Shown: positions 23,351 to 33,004 of the stretch, piece after piece | How positions within the stretch are numbered: the first letter of the stretch is position 1 | Layout: every line of letters starts with the position of its first letter | Source of the DNA: Planctomycetota bacterium | Lineage (GTDB): Bacteria; Planctomycetota; UBA1135; UBA2386 | Length of the DNA stretch: 38,005 nt | Assembly: GCA_016794035.1 (NCBI GenBank) | Contig: JAEUHS010000126.1 | Coordinates: forward strand, 1 to 38,005 | Direction of reading: 5' to 3' | Made by a program: the position numbers and the translations under genes | The notes under the pieces: generated by a model | Seen by the model: the letters and a program-made list of their open reading frames with translations, nothing else | Database searches by the model: none | Told to the model about the DNA's origin: nothing

Positions 23351-24103
23351 CTACCGGCCTCCCCCGCCGCCGGCCTTGTCGTCCCCCGCCGAGGGCGGCG
23401 ACGCCGGCGCGTCCTTCGACGACTCCAGCGGCCACACCTGCAGCAGTTTGATCAGGTCCGCGGTCAGATCGAGTTCCTCGGCCGCGAACCACACCTGGCG
23501 ACGTTCGTAGGCGAACACGCGGTTCTGCACGCTCTTCGGACTGGCCTTGTCGCCGTTCTCCGGCGGCGCCGTGTCCTTGACCTCGGTCCGCATCACCAGA
23601 TGCACGCCCCGGTCCTTGGCCAGCCGCTGGATGGCGGCGTCGAGGTCCTCGTAGATCGACAGCTGCATGCGCATCGTCTCCAGCTGCATCTGGTCGTTCA
23701 GCAGCTTGGCGAGGCCCTGGCGCTCGTTCATCGCCAGCTCGAGGTCGAGCTGCTTGGCGTCGCGCTCGAACGAGCCCTCCTTCAGGATCTCGATCGTGCC
23801 GCGCAGCTCCTGGATGCGCTTGCTGACCTTGTCGATCTGGTCGCGCGCGTTGTCGGCCAGCTTCTGCAACCGCTCGCGCTCCTTGATCGTGCGCGGGTAG
23901 AGATCGAACGCTTTGCCGAGGTCGACGATGCCGACCACGAGGCCGGTCGACGGCATCGGGCGATGCACTCGCTCGGACGGCGGCGAACCGTCGGCCGTGG
24001 CCGCGGCCCTCGAGGCGGCCGCCGGAGCGGCGTTGTCCTGGGCCGGAAGAACGGACACGACGGCGGCGCACACGGCAGCCATCCAACAATGCGACATCGA
24101 CAT
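23351..24103 (-). CDS. OmpH/Skp-family periplasmic chaperone
   Basis: A 250-residue exported protein. A signal peptide (about 1-22, MSMSHCWMAAVCAAVVSVLP) is followed by a Pro/Ala linker and VVGIVDLGKAFDLYPRTIKERE, the conserved beta-strand start of the OmpH family. Residues about 75-160 form a long alpha-helical coiled coil (KERERLQKLADNARDQIDKV and onwards), then AIQRLAKDRGVHLVM, the return strand. Skp-type trimers hold unfolded outer-membrane proteins in their coiled-coil arms. The C-terminal 60 residues are Gly/Pro-rich and longer than usual. Its position directly before LpxC-FabZ (4-nt gap) copies the skp-lpx clustering of other diderms and supports an outer membrane with lipid A. Confidence 0.88.
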   Translation of the reverse strand: MSMSHCWMAAVCAAVVSVLPAQDNAAPAAASRAAATADGSPPSERVHRPMPSTGLVVGIVDLGKAFDLYPRTIKERERLQKLADNARDQIDKVSKRIQELRGTIEILKEGSFERDAKQLDLELAMNERQGLAKLLNDQMQLETMRMQLSIYEDLDAAIQRLAKDRGVHLVMRTEVKDTAPPENGDKASPKSVQNRVFAYERRQVWFAAEELDLTADLIKLLQVWPLESSKDAPASPPSAGDDKAGGGGGR

Positions 24104-24210
24104 ACGGAACCTCGCCGGTCCGATCGGACGGCAGCTGCGCACGCTATCAAAGGCCACCGCGAAAGGCACGCACGAGCGGGCCGGGCCGTTGTGTTCGCGT
24201 CGGGGCGACG

Positions 24211-24216
24211 TAGGCT
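24211..24216 (+). promoter_or_regulatory. Possible -10 box of a near-leaderless JAMM-acpS transcript
   Basis: TAGGCT fits TANNNT and ends 8 nt before the ATG at 24225, so transcription would start at or next to the start codon. No Shine-Dalgarno sequence is present. The 121-bp gap back to the OmpH start holds nothing else I recognise. Confidence 0.3.
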
Positions 24217-24224
24217 CGGCGCCC

Positions 24225-24659
24225 ATGTGTCCGGACGAGGTCTGGCTGGCGGTCGCGGCCCAGCGGGCGATCGAGCGCCAGGCGCTCGGTGCCTGGCCGG
24301 GCGAGATGGTGGCCGCGCTCGGGGGGCGGCGCACCGGCGCAGCGCTGGTGATCGAGCGGATCGTGCCGTTCGCGGGCGCCGGCGGCGACGGCGGCTTCGC
24401 GGTCCCGCCGGCCGAGTTCCTGGCGGCCGAGGCCCGGCTGCAGCACCTCGGCGCCCGGTGGCTCGGCTTCGTGCACAGCCATCCCGGCGGCGCCGCCGCG
24501 CCCTCGGCCCGCGACCGGCACGAACTCTGGCGCGGCTGCGTGCAGCTGATCGTCGGCGGCGCCCGGCGCGACCGGCTGCAGACCGGCGCGTTCTGGCTCG
24601 ACGGCGATGCCTGCACGCCGCTGCGGCTGACGGTCCCGCGCCCGGAGCCCGCCGCGTGA
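24225..24659 (+). CDS. JAMM/MPN+ metalloprotease-like protein
   Basis: A 144-residue single-domain protein with a complete JAMM zinc site: Glu27 in WPGEMVAALGG, then VHSHPGG with His84 and His86, Ser94 and Asp97 (PSARD). The order E...HxH(x7)SxxD matches the active MPN+ pattern. Bacterial JAMM proteins cut ubiquitin-like sulfur carriers (ThiS/MoaD-type) from fusions or cysteine adducts, or act on peptide bonds in other contexts. The stop TGA overlaps the GTG of acpS (24656-24659), so the two are co-translated. No ThiS/MoaD-type gene is beside it; the nearest is the MoaD-MoaE fusion more than 20 kb away. The substrate is unknown. Confidence 0.87.
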   Translation: MCPDEVWLAVAAQRAIERQALGAWPGEMVAALGGRRTGAALVIERIVPFAGAGGDGGFAVPPAEFLAAEARLQHLGARWLGFVHSHPGGAAAPSARDRHELWRGCVQLIVGGARRDRLQTGAFWLDGDACTPLRLTVPRPEPAA

Positions 24660-25033
24660 TCGTCGCCGTCGGCGTCGACTCGGTGGCGATCGCGCGCATC
24701 GACGGGCTGTGGCAGCGCGGCGGCCTGCGGTTCGCGAACCGCATCCTGACCCCGCGCGAGCTGGCCTACTGCGCCGGGCGCGCGCATCCGGCCGAGTCGA
24801 TCGCCGCGCGGTTCTGCACCAAGGAGGCCGTGATGAAGTGCCTCGGCACCGGCTGGGCCGACGGCGTCGGCTTCCTGCAGATCGAAGTGCGGCGCGACGA
24901 CGCCGGCGCGGTCGAAGTCGTGCTCGACGGCGCCGCCGCGGCGCGGGCGACCCGGCGCGGCATCCGTCGCTGGCACGCGAGCCTGACGCACACGGCCGAC
25001 GTCGCCACGGCGTTCGTCGTCGCCGAGGGCTGA
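24656..25033 (+). CDS. acpS: Holo-[acyl-carrier-protein] synthase
   Basis: Transfers 4'-phosphopantetheine from CoA to a serine of apo-ACP, activating it for fatty acid synthesis. The 125-residue length is typical of the trimeric AcpS family. The Mg ligand Asp8 lies in VGVDSVAIARI, and FCTKEAVMKCLGTG holds Glu57 and Lys61 of the second signature. SLTHTADVATAFVV near the C-terminus matches the usual end. The GTG start at 24656 overlaps the JAMM stop by 4 bp (GTGA). It lies opposite the lpxC-fabZ cluster, so fatty acid, ACP and lipid A functions are neighbours here. Confidence 0.93.
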   Translation: MIVAVGVDSVAIARIDGLWQRGGLRFANRILTPRELAYCAGRAHPAESIAARFCTKEAVMKCLGTGWADGVGFLQIEVRRDDAGAVEVVLDGAAAARATRRGIRRWHASLTHTADVATAFVVAEG

Positions 25034-25041
25034 CCGCGGCG

Positions 25042-25056
25042 GTCCCGCATCGGGAC
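25042..25056 (+). terminator. Short GC hairpin after acpS
   Basis: GTCCCG and CGGGAC form a 6-bp stem with a 3-nt loop 8 bp after the stop. There is no T-run; it may end or stabilise the JAMM-acpS message. Confidence 0.3.
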
Positions 25057-25114
25057 GCGCGACCGGCATCGCCTGCAGCACCGCGCGGCGGGTGCCGAAG
25101 TGCAGGCGGGACCC

Positions 25115-26305
25115 ATGCCGCTGCACACCGTTCTGCGTCGCGTCGCGCTCGCCGCGCTGGCCGTGGCCACCGGCTGTGCATCGGCACCGGGCCCGCATCG
25201 CCGCGACTACGAACGCCACCTCGACCTGCCCGCCGACGTGGCGGCGGCGATCGCCGCCGGCGCGGTGCGCAGCCTGCTGCCGTTCGCCGATCCGGTGCCG
25301 CAGGCGGCCGGCGCGCCTGCGAGCCGGATGCCGGATGGCTTCGTGATCGTCTACGAACGCGGGGACCGCGGCGGCTGGGTGCCGCGCGCCAGCCATCGGC
25401 TGATCGTGCGCGGCACCGGCGCCACGTCGCCGGCCGGCGCCGGGCCGGGCGCCGGCGGCACGATCGCGGCCGCGGTGCGCGCCGAACCGCTGGCCGGCAA
25501 CCTGCGCCTGCCCGGCTGGGGCGCGGCCGCGACGGAGCGCCTGCAGGTGCACGTGCGCGGCGACGCCGGCGGCTGCTCGGTGCGCGCCGACCTGCCGGCC
25601 GCGATCGCGGCGGACCTGGCCCAGGCCCTGGACCGGGCGTTCGCGCTGGCGGTCGATCCGGCCGCGGCGTGCGTCGGCCTCGCCGAACCGAACCTGGCCG
25701 GACTGGTGAGCCGGCGCGCGCTGGGCTGCGTGCAGCTGCTGGTCGCCGCCGGCGATCCGGCCGGTGCCGAGGCGCAGCTGCTGCGCGCGGCGCGGCTCGG
25801 CGCGTTGACGGCGCCGCAACAGCAGCAGCTCGGCGAGTTCTCGGCGCAGAGCGGCGACCTCGCGCTGGCGCAGGAACGACTCGGTGACGCCCTGCTGCAG
25901 ACCGACGATCCGACCCTGCGCGCCCACCTGGCCGGGCGGCTGCGTTCGCTGGCCACGCCGCGGACGGACACCGCCGCGCGTTCGCGGCTGGCGCCGGGAT
26001 CGTCGTCGCCGGCCGAGCTCGCGCGCGCCGCGATGCGGCTGCACACCGCGCGCCGACAGCATCCCGACCCGGCGCGCGACTACGGCCTCGCCAGCCAGCT
26101 GCATCGCCAGGATCGCGACGACCTGGCCGCGTTCGCCTGCGCCCTGCTGGCACGCGAACACACGCCGCCGTCGCCGGTGCTGGCCGCGGGTCTGGCCGAC
26201 CCCGTGCGGCGCGGACTCGACGACTTCGTGCGCCGGGTCGTGCACGGCGTCGAACCCGTCGCCGCTGGCGCCGTGCTCGACCCGGCGGCCGCGCCGGCCA
26301 GATGA
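25115..26305 (+). CDS. Lipoprotein with TPR-like helical region, unknown function
   Basis: A 396-residue protein with a lipoprotein signal: MPLHTVLRRVALAALAVATG and then Cys21, ATGC being an acceptable lipobox. Residues about 25-190 are mixed and contain no motif I recognise. Residues about 200-290 look like TPR or Sel1-type helical pairs (LLVAAGDPAGAEAQLLRAAR, EFSAQSGDLALAQERLGDAL), and the C-terminal part is also helical and Ala/Arg-rich. Likely membrane-attached and facing the periplasm, perhaps as a scaffold. ATG 25115 is preferred over GTG 25100, since the signal peptide begins there and GGCGGGA precedes it. It follows acpS by 81 bp and converges with the kinase gene (22 bp gap). Confidence 0.65.
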   Translation: MPLHTVLRRVALAALAVATGCASAPGPHRRDYERHLDLPADVAAAIAAGAVRSLLPFADPVPQAAGAPASRMPDGFVIVYERGDRGGWVPRASHRLIVRGTGATSPAGAGPGAGGTIAAAVRAEPLAGNLRLPGWGAAATERLQVHVRGDAGGCSVRADLPAAIAADLAQALDRAFALAVDPAAACVGLAEPNLAGLVSRRALGCVQLLVAAGDPAGAEAQLLRAARLGALTAPQQQQLGEFSAQSGDLALAQERLGDALLQTDDPTLRAHLAGRLRSLATPRTDTAARSRLAPGSSSPAELARAAMRLHTARRQHPDPARDYGLASQLHRQDRDDLAAFACALLAREHTPPSPVLAAGLADPVRRGLDDFVRRVVHGVEPVAAGAVLDPAAAPAR

Positions 26306-26327
26306 ACGGCGCCGGAACGGTGCCCGG

Positions 26328-29300
26328 TCAGAGGCCGACCGCGCGCACGGCAACCCTCGCGACGGCCAGCTCCTGGCGCGGATAGACGACCACGTCGAGC
26401 CCCTGCTGCGGCGGCAGATCGTGCAGCTCGCGCTCGATCAGCACCACCCCGTCGAGGTCGACGGTGACGCTGGCGCGGCGGCGCGTCGGCGAAGCCTTGA
26501 CGTCGATCGACAGCCGGTGCGCGGCGCCTGGCACCGCCAGCGCACGCGCCGGTTGCAGGGCGCCCTGCAGCGCGCGTTCGTACGCGCGCTGGGCCAGCTC
26601 CTCGCGCAGCGGGTCGCCGTCGACCACGGCGGCGTGCACGGCGTCGTCGGCGGTGACCACCAGCATCATCGCGATGCCGCGGAACCCGATCACGTAGTGG
26701 CGCCGACCGACGGCCGAGGTCGGCAGCACCAGATCGACGAGCAGCGTCGCGCGCTCGGCGCGGCCGTCCATGCCCGTGGTGCAACGCAGCGCCTGCGACG
26801 GCAGGTCGCTCCAGGGCCGATCGCCGCCGGCGAACTCCAGCAGACCGTCGCGCAGGTTCCAGCCCTCGGCCGCGTCGCGGTGCAGGGCCGCACCGGCCAC
26901 CACGACCTCGGCGTCCAGCCGATCGCCGACCGCGACCACGTCCGTCTCCGCCCCCGCCGGGGCGCCGCGGCGCAGCTCGGCGAGCAGCTGGCGCCGTCGT
27001 CGCTCCAGGTGCAGCCAGCTCGACGCCGACCGCAGCTCGCCGCGTTCACGGTCGCTCATCTCGGTCGTCGAGACGCGCGACTGCAGCGTGAGGATCGCCG
27101 CTTCGAGCTCGTTCAACGCGCCGGCCTGGGCGGCCGCCTCGCGCGCCCGGCGCAGCCCGGCCAGCAGCGACTCCCGATCGAGATCGGTGTCGGGCCGCTC
27201 CTCGCGCACCCGGATGACGCGCGGCCAGATCTGCTCGCCGACGAACCGGTCGCCGTCGCGTTCGAGTTCGGCCACCAGTTCGCCGACGCCGACGAGTTCG
27301 TCACCGGCCAGCGACACGACCACGGTGCCGAGCGACAGCTGCGCCGGCGGCACCGCGCGCAACGCATCGATGCCGTGCTGCCGCAACCAGGCGACCAGCT
27401 CGGTGAAGCGGAACTCACCGAGCCGCGCCGCGCGCGCCGGCTGGCCGATGCGCTGGCTGGTCAGTCGGAAGGTGTCGCCCGCCGGCTCGGCGCGCAGCTC
27501 GACCGCCTGCGCCAGACCGCTGTGCGGGAACGCGACCACCGGCACCGTGCAGCGGGCGATCGCCGCCAGCACCGCGCGCTCGACCGCGCGCGCCGCGGCG
27601 AGCGCTTCCTGGTGGCGCCGCAGTCGCTCGGCCTGCGCCGGCGTCGTCGGTTCGGTGCCGGCCAGCACCGACAGGGCATCGTCGGCACTGCCCTGACAGA
27701 ACGTGCGCCAGACCAGGTCGCAGCGGCGTTCGAACCGCAGGTCGGTGGCCTTGGCCGTCGCCGCCAGGATCTCCTGCTGCAGCGCGCCCAGACGCCGCTC
27801 GATGCCGGGCCACGGATCCTGACCGATGCGGAACCTGCCCGGCGGTGGCCAGACCTGGGCGAGATCCTGGCGGAACCGGGCCGCCGCGGCCGCCACCAGC
27901 TCGGGGTCGTCGCCGGCGCGCAGCTGCTGACCCAGCCCGGCGGCGACCTCGTCGACCTCGCTGCCGAGCGCCGCCGCCACCGCGGCCTCCGCCGCCGCGA
28001 CGTCGGGCAGGGCGGCGCGGCGGGCGCGGTCGACCAGATCCGTGACGCGCTGGGCGACGACACCGCTCAGGCGTTCGGGCAGCGGCTGGCGTACGCCGTC
28101 GAAGAACATGCCGATCGCGTCGCGCCACAGCCGTTCGGCGGCCGCGAAATCGCCGGCGCGGACCCGTTCGTCGACGCGCGCCGGCAGCGCCGACTCGAGA
28201 TGGGTCTCGAAGCGACGCAGCAGCTCCTGGTCGCGCTGCACGAGTTCGCGGTCGACCCGCGCCAGCAGTTCGTCGAGCCGCAGCGTGCGCACCTGCGGTG
28301 GCAGCTGTCCCAGTTCGACGCCGGCCGTGTCGCGCAGCCGCGGCGCGATGCGTTCCCGTTCGCAGCGCTGCCGATCGGGCCACTGCAGCGGATCGCGCAA
28401 CCAGGCCGCCAGCTCGGGCCACTGCTCGCCCAGCATCGCCGCGACGACGCCGTCCACCGCCGACTGCAGCGCGGCGATCACCACGCGCTCCCGCTGCAGC
28501 AACTCGACCTCGCAACCGGGCGGCGGCACGACGTCGGCGAGCCGCAGGTGTTGCAGCCGGGCCGCCGGCGTCGGCAGTTCGGCGAGCGTGCTGTCGAGGC
28601 GCGCCAGGAACTCGTCGGCCGTGGGCGGCGCCGGCTCCCCCTGCCGCAGCTGCATGCCGACCCACAGCGCCAGCGCGAGCAACGCCGCGCCGGCGACGAC
28701 CGCGACCGCCCGCCACCAGTAGCGCACCCGCCCACCCTCGCCGGCCGTCAGGCGCGACAAGTCGACCTCCGGCGGCAGCTGCCGTTCGACGCGATCGAGA
28801 TCGTCGAGCAGTTCGCGCGGCGTCTGGTAGCGCACCCGGAGGTCCTTCGCCAGCAGCTTGCGCAACACCAGCGACATGCCCTCGGACAAGGCCGGGTTCA
28901 CCTCGTTGGGCGGCACGGGGACGGCGCTCAGCACCTTGGTGATCAGCTCGGCCATCGTGTCGCCGCGGAACGGTGGCACGCCGGTGGCCATGTGGTAGAG
29001 CGTGGCGCCGAGCGAGTAGAGATCGCTGCGCACGTCGACGTCCTGCGGGCTGCGGGCCTGCTCCGGCGAGATGTACTGCGGCGTGCCGACCGTCGCGCCG
29101 TCGCGCGTCAGCGTCAGGTCGGCCGGTCCCTTGGCCAGCCCCATGTCGGTGAGCTTCACCTCACCGCGCTCGTCGATCAGGATGTTGCCCGGCTTGATGT
29201 CGCGATGGATGACGCCGCGCTGGTAGGCGTGGTCGAGCGCGAGCGCGACCTGCCGCGCGACCCGCCGCACGTATTCCTCGGCGAACATGCCCCACTCGAC

Positions 29301-29597
29301 GAGCAGCGCGCGCAGCGACTTGCCCTCGACGAACTCCATGACGAAGAAGTGGTAGCCGCCCTCTTCGCCGAGGTCGTAGCCGGTGACGATGTTGGGGTGG
29401 TTCAGCGACGCGACGATGCGGGCCTCGCGCCGCAGCCGGTCGACGTAGCGCGTGTCGCGGGCCAGCGACGGCTTCAGCACCTTCAGCGCGACGATGCGGT
29501 TCAGGCGCTTCTGCCGCGCCTTGAACACGGTGCCCATCGCGCCGGCCCCCACGCGATCGAGGATCTCGTAGTCCTGGAATGGCTGCGCGAACGTCAT
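26328..29597 (-). CDS. Transmembrane Ser/Thr protein kinase with large C-terminal extracytoplasmic region
   Basis: A 1089-residue Hanks-type kinase. Residues about 10-270 are the kinase domain, with VGAGAMGTVF (glycine loop), Lys39 in ALKVLK, HRDIKPGN with catalytic Asp133, DMG at 151-153 in place of DFG, and GTPQYISPEQA in the activation segment. A transmembrane helix follows at about 296-317 (AVAVVAGAALLALALWVGM). Beyond it lie roughly 570 residues that look mostly helical, then a beta-rich end (about 890-1089, WNLRDGLLEF to RVAVRAVGL) that may be a LamG-like sandwich. This layout of cytoplasmic kinase plus outer sensor is common in Planctomycetota. It starts 22 bp after the FHA sigma-54 activator stop, so both are probably one operon. 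Confidence 0.9.
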   Translation of the reverse strand: MTFAQPFQDYEILDRVGAGAMGTVFKARQKRLNRIVALKVLKPSLARDTRYVDRLRREARIVASLNHPNIVTGYDLGEEGGYHFFVMEFVEGKSLRALLVEWGMFAEEYVRRVARQVALALDHAYQRGVIHRDIKPGNILIDERGEVKLTDMGLAKGPADLTLTRDGATVGTPQYISPEQARSPQDVDVRSDLYSLGATLYHMATGVPPFRGDTMAELITKVLSAVPVPPNEVNPALSEGMSLVLRKLLAKDLRVRYQTPRELLDDLDRVERQLPPEVDLSRLTAGEGGRVRYWWRAVAVVAGAALLALALWVGMQLRQGEPAPPTADEFLARLDSTLAELPTPAARLQHLRLADVVPPPGCEVELLQRERVVIAALQSAVDGVVAAMLGEQWPELAAWLRDPLQWPDRQRCERERIAPRLRDTAGVELGQLPPQVRTLRLDELLARVDRELVQRDQELLRRFETHLESALPARVDERVRAGDFAAAERLWRDAIGMFFDGVRQPLPERLSGVVAQRVTDLVDRARRAALPDVAAAEAAVAAALGSEVDEVAAGLGQQLRAGDDPELVAAAAARFRQDLAQVWPPPGRFRIGQDPWPGIERRLGALQQEILAATAKATDLRFERRCDLVWRTFCQGSADDALSVLAGTEPTTPAQAERLRRHQEALAAARAVERAVLAAIARCTVPVVAFPHSGLAQAVELRAEPAGDTFRLTSQRIGQPARAARLGEFRFTELVAWLRQHGIDALRAVPPAQLSLGTVVVSLAGDELVGVGELVAELERDGDRFVGEQIWPRVIRVREERPDTDLDRESLLAGLRRAREAAAQAGALNELEAAILTLQSRVSTTEMSDRERGELRSASSWLHLERRRRQLLAELRRGAPAGAETDVVAVGDRLDAEVVVAGAALHRDAAEGWNLRDGLLEFAGGDRPWSDLPSQALRCTTGMDGRAERATLLVDLVLPTSAVGRRHYVIGFRGIAMMLVVTADDAVHAAVVDGDPLREELAQRAYERALQGALQPARALAVPGAAHRLSIDVKASPTRRRASVTVDLDGVVLIERELHDLPPQQGLDVVVYPRQELAVARVAVRAVGL

Positions 29598-29619
29598 CCG
29601 TGGCTGCCGGCGGCCGGGT

Positions 29620-31635
<2,016 letters not shown>

Positions 31636-31713
31636 GCGGGCGTCGACGGTCACGGATAGGCTCGGGCACCCTCGCTGTAACGCCAGAAGCCGGCGCGACC
31701 TCGTCGCATGCTA

Positions 31714-31728
31714 CCCGGCATCGCCGGG
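31714..31728. repeat. Short inverted repeat between divergent genes
   Basis: CCCGGC and GCCGGG with a 3-nt loop lie in the 123-bp gap between the sigma-54 activator and the MEMO gene. No clear -24/-12 or -10/-35 promoter is visible in this gap. Confidence 0.25.
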
Positions 31729-31758
31729 ATTGCCTCGGCGGCCCCGACCTCCGACGCG

Positions 31759-33000
31759 ATGGAAGCAAGCGACCAGACCCGGCCCGACACGCTCGACGAC
31801 CGCCCCGCCGTGCGCGCCGTCGACGTGCAGCGCACCGACGGCGGCATCGCGCTGACCGACCGGCTCGGCATCAGCGAACCGACGCTGGTGCCGGACGAAC
31901 TGCTGCCGATCGTCGGCCGCTGCGACGGCACGCGCTCCCTGGCCGAGATCGCGCGCGAAGCGAGCCGCCAGCTGCGCCGCAAGGTGCCGCTCGCGTTGGT
32001 GCGCGACCTCGTGCGGCAGCTCGACGACCGGCTGCTGCTGGTCGGTCCGCGCTTCGAGACGGCGCTGCAGGCCGCGGCCGCGGCGTTCCTCGCCGCGCCG
32101 GACCGCCCCGCCCGGCACGCGGGTTCGGCGGGTTGCCCGGCCGAACCCGCGGCGCTGCGACGCGCCCTCGACGAACTGCTCGGCCGCGCGGCCTCCACCG
32201 ACGGCCCTCCTGTGCGCGGCCTGGTCGCGCCGCACATCGACCTCGCGCGCGGCGCCGCCGGCTACCGCGCGGCCTATCGCCGCCTGCTCGCGGCCCCGGC
32301 CGCGGACCTCTACGTCGTCTTCGGCACCGGCCACGCCGGTCCGTCGACGCCGGTCACCGGGCTGCGGCTCGACTGGTCGACGCCGCTCGGCACCGCGGCC
32401 ACCGACCGCGCCTTCGTCGACGCCGTGCACGCCGAGTTCGGCGCACCGGACCCGGCCTCGGTGCTGATGCACCGCGACGAACACAGCCTCGAGTTCCAGG
32501 TGCTGTTCCTGCAGCACCTGCACGAACTGCGCGGCGACCCCGCGCCGCGCATCGCCGGCTTCCTGTGTGGCGCGCTGCCGGCCGCCGCCGGCGATCCCCT
32601 GCGCGAACCCTGGTGCCGGGCGCTGCTGGCCGCGTTCCGTGGCGCCGAGCGCGCGACCCCCGGCCGCGTCTGCTACCTGGCCGGCGCCGACCTGGCGCAC
32701 ATCGGCCCCGTGTTCGGCGATGCGACCGCGGTCGGCGACGACCGGCTCGCCGCGCTGGACACCGCCGATCGCGGTTACCTGGCGCTGCTCGAGCGCGGCG
32801 AACCGGGCGCGTTCCACGCCGCCATCGAGGCCGCGGGCAACGGCGATCGCATCTGCTCGGCGCCGGCGATCACACTGTGCGGGGCACTCGCCGGCGGCCG
32901 CGGCGAACTGCTGCACTACGGCCAGGCGCGCGCCGAGGACGGTTCCCAGACGGTGTCGTTCGCGGCGCTGGCGTTCGGCGCGCCGGCCGTCACGCCGTAG
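31759..33000 (+). CDS. MEMO-family protein (AmmeMemoRadiSam system protein B)
   Basis: A 413-residue protein. Residues about 20-110 form an extra N-terminal domain with 'VDVQRTDGGIALTDRLG...LLPIVGRCDGTRSLAEIAREA...LVRQLDDRLLL', which resembles PqqD-type winged-helix peptide-binding domains. Residues about 150-410 are the MEMO fold (class III extradiol dioxygenase-like): VAPHIDLARG (His159), VFGTGHAG (His192), DEHSLEFQVLFL (His242) and GADLAHIG. Prokaryotic MEMO proteins often work with an AMMECR1 protein and a radical SAM enzyme in an uncharacterised modification system; neither partner is seen here. The start is ATG 31759; an in-frame ATG at 31708 adds 17 non-conserved residues. Confidence 0.88.
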   Translation: MEASDQTRPDTLDDRPAVRAVDVQRTDGGIALTDRLGISEPTLVPDELLPIVGRCDGTRSLAEIAREASRQLRRKVPLALVRDLVRQLDDRLLLVGPRFETALQAAAAAFLAAPDRPARHAGSAGCPAEPAALRRALDELLGRAASTDGPPVRGLVAPHIDLARGAAGYRAAYRRLLAAPAADLYVVFGTGHAGPSTPVTGLRLDWSTPLGTAATDRAFVDAVHAEFGAPDPASVLMHRDEHSLEFQVLFLQHLHELRGDPAPRIAGFLCGALPAAAGDPLREPWCRALLAAFRGAERATPGRVCYLAGADLAHIGPVFGDATAVGDDRLAALDTADRGYLALLERGEPGAFHAAIEAAGNGDRICSAPAITLCGALAGGRGELLHYGQARAEDGSQTVSFAALAFGAPAVTP

Positions 33001-33004
33001 TCGA

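Noticed and set aside
31708..31758. Upstream start for the MEMO gene
   Set aside because: The added 17 residues are hydrophobic and Ala-rich but not a good signal peptide, and MEMO proteins are cytoplasmic; ATG 31759 fits better.
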